Virus record (IMG/VR): IMGVR_UViG_3300017917_000493
Location: 1-21,771 of that record
DNA from: a virus
Length of the DNA: 21,771 nucleotides
Reading direction: 5' to 3' (one strand)
Below, in pieces: positions 13,782 through 19,922 of the stretch. A program made the position numbers and the translations under genes. The first letter of the stretch is position 1, and every line of letters begins with the position of its first letter. The notes beneath the pieces are model-generated. The model worked only from the letters and a program-made list of their open reading frames with translations, was not told the DNA's origin and ran no database searches.

Positions 13782-14862
13782 GTAATCCGGTAAATCCCTG
13801 ACCCGCAACATCTTCAAAAACTCTGTCTGCGGTTTCGGTACTGGCAACACCCATAATAGAAACACCGGCAATGCGTCTAGTATAACTGGCCAAACTGCCT
13901 AATACAGGTCCTTCAACTAAGGTGACAGTTAGGGTTAAATCATTAGATGGGCTAGATCCGCCTAGACTAGAGCCAGGTATTCGAATTTTGTCGCCAACTT
14001 CATATTGTGTACCACCAAACGTAATTTCTTCTACAGCATACACTGATCCTGTTTTAGAAATATTAAATTTGGCAATATCTGCGCTGGCATTTTTAGGAAA
14101 ACTGAATCGCATAAAACGATATCCAGTGTTATCAATAATCTGTCTTACTGATGTTTGTCCTACAGGAACTTCTACAGTATCAATTAGTTTCCAAGTTGTT
14201 CCAAATGCTGTACTCTTGTCATTAGTAGCATAAACTTTTACAAATCCAATAAATGGTGTTTCTACATTAGGTACTATTTCAATTTCCACAGAACCAATAA
14301 CTGTACTGTCTAATGTAGTACTGTAGTCGTCGTTGATGTAGTTTCCAAATTTTACTATTTCGCTGGTATACTCATCTTTGTCGTGTTCATAATTGAATAT
14401 CTTAGCAATATCTACAATTTCGCCAAAGCCTTTCTTTTCATTATAACCATCCATTAATTGAACATTGCCAAAAAGTTCAAATTGACCGTCAATGTATATT
14501 GGGCTGTCTGTAACGCCGTCGGTTAGATAAGCGGCCATACGTAACATCTGTGGATCAATGTTGGCGATCGTGTCGCCGTGGATAGTTACAGTCATCTGTC
14601 CTATTTGACTAGGTATAGGGTCAGCAGTTACAGAAAATAAGTTTTTGTGCTCTGTGTCAAAAAACTTTACTATTGCAGTTTTCCCTACTACAGCCTGCTT
14701 TCTTTGCTCTGAATTTCGTACTTCTAACTGTATTGTATTATCAATACCTTTGTATAATTTTAGTTGTCGTTGATACACTTGTCTATACTCCGTGTTGAAC
14801 CCTACTCGATCTGTAGTAACCGTAATTTTGTTTGGCACTAAATAAAACTGAATTTTTTGCAT
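13756..14862 (-). CDS. Baseplate/tail structural protein (368 residues), BppU-like N terminus
   Basis: The first ~115 residues form a beta-rich domain (LKLYKGIDNTIQLEVRN, then GQMTVTIHGDTIANIDPQ, then MAAYLTDG) resembling the N-terminal domain of phage upper baseplate proteins. A middle galactose-binding-like beta domain (about 185-265) ends in IIDNTGYRFMRFSFP. The C-terminal part has a YEVGDKIRIPGSSLGGSSPSND module that is also present in the giant tail protein. Its start at 14862 is preceded by CATAAATAC (14895-14903), a likely late promoter, with a weak ribosome-binding site. The gene lies upstream of the primase, whose promoter overlaps its stop. The structural role is likely; the exact baseplate position is not determined. 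Confidence 0.7.
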   Translation of the reverse strand: MQKIQFYLVPNKITVTTDRVGFNTEYRQVYQRQLKLYKGIDNTIQLEVRNSEQRKQAVVGKTAIVKFFDTEHKNLFSVTADPIPSQIGQMTVTIHGDTIANIDPQMLRMAAYLTDGVTDSPIYIDGQFELFGNVQLMDGYNEKKGFGEIVDIAKIFNYEHDKDEYTSEIVKFGNYINDDYSTTLDSTVIGSVEIEIVPNVETPFIGFVKVYATNDKSTAFGTTWKLIDTVEVPVGQTSVRQIIDNTGYRFMRFSFPKNASADIAKFNISKTGSVYAVEEITFGGTQYEVGDKIRIPGSSLGGSSPSNDLTLTVTLVEGPVLGSLASYTRRIAGVSIMGVASTETADRVFEDVAGQGFTGLLDKIIVRN

Positions 14863-14887
14863 TTGCTTAATTTCGCTTATCCAAGGT

Positions 14888-14893
14888 TATAAT
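14888..14893 (+). promoter_or_regulatory. -10 box TATAAT ahead of the plus-strand 123-residue gene
   Basis: TATAAT ends 7 nt before the ATG at 14901, the same geometry as the primase promoter. No good -35 is present at 16-18 bp (TTGCTT lies at a 19-bp spacing), so confidence is moderate. Confidence 0.45.
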
Positions 14894-14894
14894 A

Positions 14895-14903
14895 GTATTT
14901 ATG
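14895..14903 (-). promoter_or_regulatory. Candidate late promoter of the baseplate gene
   Basis: The minus strand reads CATAAATAC, one base from TATAAATA plus the C shared by other boxes in this window. It lies 33 nt ahead of the ATG at 14862. It overlaps the divergent plus-strand start codon at 14901, so the two opposite units share the same 15 bp. Confidence 0.5.
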
Positions 14904-15272
14904 GTAAAATTGACGGAAGACATCAGAGAGAACTTCCCCTTTATTTCAGTGGTGCATTACGGAGGCATAGAATACGTAGGCATCATAATTAATCAAGATC
15001 AGTACGTAACTAGCCTCTACAACTACGAATCCTTAAAAACTGAGGAAGATCGAAAGGTCTTCCTAGAATTAGGAGAAGCGTGGTGGTGGGAGAGCAATCG
15101 CACGATTCCTATTAATATTTTTCTAAAAGCAGAGATGGAACCCTACAAGTACTCTGTTATGACTATGAATACTAAGGATGTAACTGTGGTGTTTGGGCCC
15201 ACAATAAATTTACACAATATTTCAATAAAACGTGTAAAACGCAAGGTAATACAGTTAGTTAGAAAACGTTAA
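14901..15272 (+). CDS. Unknown 123-residue protein on the opposite strand
   Basis: This is the only + strand gene between 2575 and the right edge. The product begins MVKLTEDIRENFPFISVVHY and continues GGIEYVGIIINQDQYVTSLY. It has an acidic middle ending in WWWESNRTIPI and closes with a basic tail, SIKRVKRKVIQLVRKR. It has the look of a small globular beta/alpha protein that binds nucleic acid or a protein partner. I recall similar conserved unknowns in T4-like phages of marine bacteria but cannot name a function. It starts 7 nt after a TATAAT without a ribosome-binding site, and its stop overlaps the convergent polymerase-like gene by 4 nt. Confidence 0.75.
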   Translation: MVKLTEDIRENFPFISVVHYGGIEYVGIIINQDQYVTSLYNYESLKTEEDRKVFLELGEAWWWESNRTIPINIFLKAEMEPYKYSVMTMNTKDVTVVFGPTINLHNISIKRVKRKVIQLVRKR

Positions 15273-15847
15273 CTGTATTCGTAACTGATACCTTCGCAGA
15301 TTAAATTCATCTGCACAACCACTGCTTGAGCATAGGCAACAGCGTGTGCTTTCTTAAAATAGTATTCATCATTCTCTGGCTTGGTCCACACTTCCGTCAT
15401 CACCGTAGTCCATTCTTTCCCAATCAGATAGCGTTTCGCTGGACGTATCATCGCCAACACTGCCGCTAATTGTTCTATAGACTTTGGTGCCATCTGCCTT
15501 AGTATAGATCCATGACCGTTCACATGGAACAATAAGTTCACGAAGTCGTCTTGTAACAGTAAATCCCATAGTGGTTCCGTTTCCATTAATTGAATAAGGT
15601 GTGCCTCATCTCGTACACCTTCATAGATACCTACATTTAAAAAATCTATTTTAAAATATCCGCGATCTTCTGCTTCTTTGTAATCTATGGTGCTAAGACC
15701 AGTAGAAGGGTCATGTGGAATAGAATGACAATATATTCCTGTATTGTGTTTTTTAAAACTGCCATTTTCTTTAATAGCCGCAGTGATAGTTTCTAGTTTA
15801 TCTAACACTAGATCTCTATCTGCAAAATCTATGTCAATGTCTGGCAT
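15269..15847 (-). CDS. Miniature C-family DNA polymerase (Pol III alpha)-like protein
   Basis: In only 192 residues this protein carries, in order, the hallmark blocks of bacterial DNA polymerase III alpha. These are PDIDIDF (2-8, Asp5 and Asp7); a KHNTGIYCHSIP block (33-44) like KHAGGVVIAP; YFKIDFL (64-70, Asp68) like LVKFDFL; LFHVNGHGSILRQMAPKSIE (106-125) followed by AMIRPAKR (132-139), like VFQLES...LVALFRPGP; and FKKAHAVAYA (164-173) like FNKSHSAAYA. All three metal-binding aspartates of the palm are kept. The PHP, OB and tau-binding parts and about 200 residues of fingers are missing. ATG at 15847 has a strong AAGGAAGG upstream and overlaps the stop of the zinc-finger gene (TAATG). Whether it polymerises, or only binds DNA or nucleotides, is unknown. 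Confidence 0.78.
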   Translation of the reverse strand: MPDIDIDFADRDLVLDKLETITAAIKENGSFKKHNTGIYCHSIPHDPSTGLSTIDYKEAEDRGYFKIDFLNVGIYEGVRDEAHLIQLMETEPLWDLLLQDDFVNLLFHVNGHGSILRQMAPKSIEQLAAVLAMIRPAKRYLIGKEWTTVMTEVWTKPENDEYYFKKAHAVAYAQAVVVQMNLICEGISYEYS

Positions 15848-16581
15848 TATAAATTACCTTCCTTAACTACTTCTGCTATCAACTCTTGATCTGCTGGATA
15901 TACTTTAAAACGTCGAGCCCAATACTCCGGATCTAGTACTTCGAATACGATGCTTAATTGTTCGTCATTGAATTTACCTAATAATTCTCTTCCGGAGTCG
16001 CAGTTTAAAACTAACCAAGGACTGATTTTACCATCTTTGATTGCATAAACAGCACGATTAACACTTACATACTTAAAATAATGATTCCACTGGCTACTAT
16101 TTTCATTTGCCCAGTCCATCATTGTAGTTATACTACGCTGTAAAGCCACCTCGGCCGGTTCTTTCTTTATTAAGTCTAGAACGTATTTATAGTACAGTTC
16201 TTCTCTACACCAGTGATCTAATTTAACTCCACTGGTTACTACGAAATCGATATATCTGTCTGGATATAGTGGATCAACATTACTAAGGAAACTACCAAAT
16301 TTTACAAATGCATTATAATATTGACTGCCAGCAAACTCTTCGTAGGTTTTTGTATGTTTGGCTTTTTGAGTTAGTTGAAAAAATCTTACATACGTCTGAT
16401 AACCCAACAGAACATGTTTTTCGTTTTTAGCCAGATGTCTACGTTTCTGTTCACACATATGAACAGTTAGTGTAGATTCTTTAACATAGGCACTACCGCA
16501 GTATTGACATACGTAAGGCTTTTCAACTGTGCTCAATTTTATTTTTATTCCTTTGTGTTTTTCAAAAACATCTAAATTCAT
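15847..16581 (-). CDS. Zinc-finger protein of unknown function (244 residues)
   Basis: Near the N terminus lies a treble-clef or C2HC-like finger, VCQYCGSAYVKESTLTVHMC, with Cys25, Cys28, His41 and Cys43 spaced C-x2-C-x12-H-x-C and followed by a basic EQKRRHL. The rest is largely helical and rich in aromatic residues (TYEEFAGSQYYNAFVKFGSF; YYKYVLDLIKKEP; MMDWANENSSQWNHYFKYV), with no catalytic motif I know. The start overlaps the stop of the upstream gene by 4 nt, and the stop overlaps the start of the polymerase III-like gene by 1 nt. The two are thus tightly coupled and may act in one complex on DNA. DNA or RNA binding is inferred from the finger. Confidence 0.75.
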   Translation of the reverse strand: MNLDVFEKHKGIKIKLSTVEKPYVCQYCGSAYVKESTLTVHMCEQKRRHLAKNEKHVLLGYQTYVRFFQLTQKAKHTKTYEEFAGSQYYNAFVKFGSFLSNVDPLYPDRYIDFVVTSGVKLDHWCREELYYKYVLDLIKKEPAEVALQRSITTMMDWANENSSQWNHYFKYVSVNRAVYAIKDGKISPWLVLNCDSGRELLGKFNDEQLSIVFEVLDPEYWARRFKVYPADQELIAEVVKEGNL

Positions 16582-17045
16582 AAGGCCTTTTTAATATCTT
16601 TATCTTCCCACCCTAGGTCTCTTAAACGTTCTTTGACTTTCTTTTCAGTAGTCAAGGATGCCATTAATTCAAGTTCGTCCTCTTTCAAGTGTGGATATAG
16701 TGTTTCAAGAACTCGAACTATTTTGTTGTTGCCTTCTTTCTTTTTATGACCAATCCATTCATGAAAATAAATTTTCTTTTCTTCATTTCCGGTCATGCAA
16801 ACAAGATACCATAACAGTTTAGGATGTTTACTGAGATTAAAATAATTTCTATTAAAATACTCGTTGGTTTTAAAAATAGCCAGTTCCTGCGCTTCTCTGT
16901 CGCTGGTTTTTATCGAACTGGCATATCTTAGTAAAAGATAAAGACTGATCTGTTTGCGTTGTTCTTCTGTGAAATTATCCCACAGATCTCTAGCACCCAT
17001 ATCAATGGCCGCTGTTTCATCTTTGATTGTTAGTTTATCACTCAT
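16578..17045 (-). CDS. Helical protein of unknown function (155 residues)
   Basis: The product begins MSDKLTIKDETAAIDMGARD and is all-helical in appearance. It has a DLWDNFTEEQRKQISLYLLL segment, NLSKHPKLLWYLVCMTGNE, and a charged C-terminal region ELMASLTTEKKVKERLRDLG. There is no metal-binding or nucleotide-binding motif. It overlaps the 2OG oxygenase gene by 8 nt at its start, with no Shine-Dalgarno, which implies coupled translation, and the next gene by 4 nt at its end. I do not recognise a function. It belongs to the run of replication-associated genes between uvsW and the polymerase-like gene. Confidence 0.75.
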   Translation of the reverse strand: MSDKLTIKDETAAIDMGARDLWDNFTEEQRKQISLYLLLRYASSIKTSDREAQELAIFKTNEYFNRNYFNLSKHPKLLWYLVCMTGNEEKKIYFHEWIGHKKKEGNNKIVRVLETLYPHLKEDELELMASLTTEKKVKERLRDLGWEDKDIKKAL

Positions 17046-17664
17046 CTTTGGGGACTATCCTTGCATCAAATGCCATAACTGTTCTTGTACCTTGACCCTT
17101 CCATGGATAAACTGTATGTGCTAGGTAACTAGGGAATACAATTACAGTGCCAGGCACTGGTTTATATTTCCACGTATCATTCATTATAAATTTACTTACA
17201 TCTCTAGTTTCTGGTAATTTAAAAGTTATAACGCCGTCACTAGGATTACTGTTTTCTGCAAAATCTGGAGCAGTGATGTAAATGTTTCCACTGATATTGC
17301 CGCCTGGGTGACTGTGTAATTCTTGATACTGTCCTTGTTCTTGTCGAATGGTCCAAATACTAGTAACCACCGGTTTACATAATTTTAAATCTTCTGTGCC
17401 GCTTTGTGCAGAAACTATTTCCATGTAACCTTGACAGATAGTTTCTAACCATTTAACCAACCAGGTTACATCTAAATTTAATTCATTTGGATACACTTGA
17501 ATTTGCTGTCCCCCGCGGATACTGATAAACGGATTTCCGCTGTCATTTAATTCAGGATGCCCGTGTAGTTGTTCTGCTAGACTGTAAATTTTACTAAATT
17601 CAACTGGCGGAACTTGGTCAATAGCCATTATGATTGGTTGAAAGTATGCTACCTTTAGAGTCAT
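17038..17664 (-). CDS. 2-oxoglutarate/Fe(II)-dependent oxygenase
   Basis: This 208-residue protein has a double-stranded beta-helix core. Seen: the metal-binding block ELHSHPGGNISGNIYI (His117, His119), a central beta part with DGVITFKLPE, and the distal PGTVIVFPSYLAHTVYPWKG (His183) with Arg194 in RTVMAFDARI for 2-oxoglutarate binding. The wording (SGNIYI, FPSYLAHTV) fits the putative 2OG-Fe(II) oxygenase family often carried by marine myoviruses. The expected HxD acid appears replaced (HSH). The substrate is not predictable and could be a protein or a nucleic acid. The start is supported by AGGAAAA; the gene overlaps its neighbours by 4 and 8 nt. It may act in a tailoring or host-modifying step. 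Confidence 0.82.
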   Translation of the reverse strand: MTLKVAYFQPIIMAIDQVPPVEFSKIYSLAEQLHGHPELNDSGNPFISIRGGQQIQVYPNELNLDVTWLVKWLETICQGYMEIVSAQSGTEDLKLCKPVVTSIWTIRQEQGQYQELHSHPGGNISGNIYITAPDFAENSNPSDGVITFKLPETRDVSKFIMNDTWKYKPVPGTVIVFPSYLAHTVYPWKGQGTRTVMAFDARIVPKDE

Positions 17665-17933
17665 TTAGTTTTCCTGATAATATTATAAACTAGTATAGCA
17701 CGATCTAATGTTTTTTGTAAAGTCTTATTAGTTTTTGCGGTTTCTCGAATATTTCTCCAAAGACGTGCTTCTTTGGTTTCTAAAAATGTTTTACGACCAT
17801 CACCTGGGCGGTTTGGATCATAGTCCCACCCAATGGCTACTCTAGTACTAGGATCTGCACCTAATTCTCTAGCATAGGTTACGCCATTGGCACGTTCATA
17901 AATGTAGGTTGCACCTGGTTTAAGTTGTCCCAT
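17661..17933 (-). CDS. Small basic protein of unknown function (90 residues)
   Basis: The product begins MGQLKPGATYIYERANGVTY, followed by ARELGADPSTRVAIGWDYDP and a Gly/Arg-rich turn, then a basic helical C-terminal half (ETKEARLWRNIRETAKTNKT, ending YNIIRKTK). I recall similar short proteins in T4-like phages of aquatic bacteria, without known function. There is no catalytic motif. It overlaps the oxygenase start by 4 nt and is separated from the upstream gene by 2 nt, so it is cotranscribed. The ribosome-binding site is poor. Confidence 0.75.
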   Translation of the reverse strand: MGQLKPGATYIYERANGVTYARELGADPSTRVAIGWDYDPNRPGDGRKTFLETKEARLWRNIRETAKTNKTLQKTLDRAILVYNIIRKTK

Positions 17934-17935
17934 AA

Positions 17936-18442
17936 TTATAAAAGTTTATAATGATTAATAATTTCACTCTGTCTACTGATGTCTTTGGTGAAAAATGCAC
18001 AATGAGGTTTTTCACTGTCATACAACGGTACGGTCAACAATTGATTGTTTTTCATTTTAGGAAAAAACCATTTTACATCATTATAGACATTTACGATTTC
18101 TATCTGTGCGTATTCGTGTTTAAATGACGACAAGGGATTAAACAAAAATGCTTCAAATCCTCGGTCATTTAAACTAGTCAAGGGCAACACTTCTAGTTCG
18201 TTGCCACATTCACTGTCGCCTACAGCAATACTCCAATCAATAGGCATAGTTACTTCGTGTCCGCCGATGTTTAACACCATTGCCGGCGAATTAAAACTTT
18301 CTAAGAATATCAGAGGAATAAAGAAAAAATCTGGGTTACTAGGATCGTTGTTATCTAATACACTAAATCTAATATCATCTTCTAATTCATCAGGCATCTT
18401 AGATAGGTCAAAGCTCTTGTCATCTAAGGTCAATATATACAT
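17936..18442 (-). CDS. Acidic protein of unknown function (168 residues)
   Basis: ATG at 18442 is set by GGAG with 6 nt spacing. The product is acidic, starting MYILTLDDKSFDLSKMPDEL. It contains a beta-rich centre (AMVLNIGGHEVTMPIDWSIA; GNELEVLPLTSLNDRGFEAF) and a C-terminal FFTKDISRQSEIINHYKLL. Nothing enzymatic is visible. Proteins of this style occur in T4-like phages of marine hosts, but I cannot attach a role. It sits 16 nt after uvsW and 2 nt before the 90-residue gene in the same direction. Confidence 0.75.
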   Translation of the reverse strand: MYILTLDDKSFDLSKMPDELEDDIRFSVLDNNDPSNPDFFFIPLIFLESFNSPAMVLNIGGHEVTMPIDWSIAVGDSECGNELEVLPLTSLNDRGFEAFLFNPLSSFKHEYAQIEIVNVYNDVKWFFPKMKNNQLLTVPLYDSEKPHCAFFTKDISRQSEIINHYKLL

Positions 18443-18458
18443 TCTTTCTCCGTTATTA

Positions 18459-19922
18459 TTATTCTAACCATTCTATCTTTTCTAAAGTGAATGGATATTT
18501 CGCTTCCTTATAGAATTTCTTTCGCTCTGTTAAATGCCTTTTTGCATATTTGCAAGTAGATGTTATGTCCCAGATTTGGACGAAGTCTTTGTCTTCTGCT
18601 TTTCGAATGCCTCGTCCAATGCTTTGGATAACGCGGACAAAGCTCTTTCCGGGCTCAAGAAGAACCAGATTAAAAATCCTTGGAATATTAAGACCCACAG
18701 CGGCCACACCGTAAGTCGCCACAATAACCTTTTTATCACTGTCTTTGACCTCATCATAGTGTTCCTTTCTTTCTGTAAGTTTAACTTCTCCGCTGATGAA
18801 TACGGAATCTGGGATGGCATCTACTATTTGTTTGCCTGCATCTAGCCTGTCTACTAATATCAATGTATTGCCTGAATCTTTAATTGAGTTACATAATTTT
18901 GCAATATAGCCAATTCTATCAGAATCTGTAACTAGATATTTTAATTCTTCCTGATAGGTTCTAAATTCTTTATAGTCCATCATCTGTACAATGTTTACAT
19001 GACATTGACTAAGCACACCTTTCTTTTGTAATTCATGTGCGGCTATTCGATTAACCACAGGACCAATTGTGGCTAATATACTGTGAAAATTAATTTCTTC
19101 TTTAGGGATCGTGCCAGTTAATCCCCAGCGTATTGGAGCATTAGCCATGTTCATGCTTAATAGTTTTTTAAGAACATCTGCCTTGGCTTGGTGAACTTCG
19201 TCGATGATTACACAGACTACTCCGTCAAGAAATTCTGCAAGTGTTAGAGACTCATTGTCATGACTTTTCTTATCTAATATGTTTAGACTTTGCCATGTAC
19301 AGATTGTATGTGTTCGATTTAATTCTTTTCTATCACCAAAGTATACACCTACATCTAAGCCAACGTTACGATAATCTTCTTCGGTTTGCACTACTAGACT
19401 TTTGTTAGGCACAATAACCAGTGTACGACCATAAGGTTCACAGAGCGCACTCAGTGTAGCAGTGATAATAGTTTTACCAGCACCGGTGGCTAATTCTTGT
19501 AGCCCTTGCGGATTTTCCATAAAACCATTAATTGCATCTAGTTGATAGTCTCGTAATACAATCGGTTGACCCTCTATAGGATGTCCTTTGGGCCATACCT
19601 TACCTTTGTCTGCCCAGTATTGATCTGTAATTTTTTCAAATTCAAATTTGTGAGATTGTCTAAGGTCTTCAATCTCTTCTATGTCAACACCGGACTCTTC
19701 TAGCACAGCCATGATAACATCTAAGTGATTTAGATAACCGTTTCCGCCAAGACCAAAGAATGTAGTCGTACCATCCCATCGGCCAAGTTTGTATTGAGGC
19801 ATGTGACGTGCATAAGGTAATTCAAATTTCAGTGCATTAGAAATTTTCCTGCGTATTTCCACAGGCAATCCTTCTAATTTAATATTGACTTCGTCTCTAA
19901 TGACTAATTTACAACTGTACAA
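18459..19922 (-). CDS. uvsW: UvsW-type DNA/RNA helicase
   Basis: This 487-residue superfamily 2 helicase unwinds R-loops and branched DNA, and in T4 it drives the switch from origin to recombination-dependent replication. Seen: an N-terminal substrate-binding domain with KLGRWDG (45-51), LRDYQLDAI (123-131), Walker A ATGAGKT (145-151), DEVH (241-244), LTGTIP (268-273), a second RecA domain with ATYGVAAVGLNIP, and motif VI QSIGRGIRKAED. The length equals that of T4 UvsW. The start is a TTG at 19922, following AAAAGGA at about 10 nt, and overlaps the preceding gene by 14 nt; the N-terminal fit to UvsW supports it. It is part of the minus-strand recombination/replication block. Confidence 0.95.
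   Translation of the reverse strand: MYSCKLVIRDEVNIKLEGLPVEIRRKISNALKFELPYARHMPQYKLGRWDGTTTFFGLGGNGYLNHLDVIMAVLEESGVDIEEIEDLRQSHKFEFEKITDQYWADKGKVWPKGHPIEGQPIVLRDYQLDAINGFMENPQGLQELATGAGKTIITATLSALCEPYGRTLVIVPNKSLVVQTEEDYRNVGLDVGVYFGDRKELNRTHTICTWQSLNILDKKSHDNESLTLAEFLDGVVCVIIDEVHQAKADVLKKLLSMNMANAPIRWGLTGTIPKEEINFHSILATIGPVVNRIAAHELQKKGVLSQCHVNIVQMMDYKEFRTYQEELKYLVTDSDRIGYIAKLCNSIKDSGNTLILVDRLDAGKQIVDAIPDSVFISGEVKLTERKEHYDEVKDSDKKVIVATYGVAAVGLNIPRIFNLVLLEPGKSFVRVIQSIGRGIRKAEDKDFVQIWDITSTCKYAKRHLTERKKFYKEAKYPFTLEKIEWLE

Noticed and set aside
16183-16191. Minus-strand TATAAATAC inside the zinc-finger gene
   Set aside because: It is a full match to the late box, but it lies mid-gene, about 340 bp from the next start, in codons for a Tyr-Lys-Tyr run. 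I treat it as chance; it also shows that single occurrences of the box are weak evidence.
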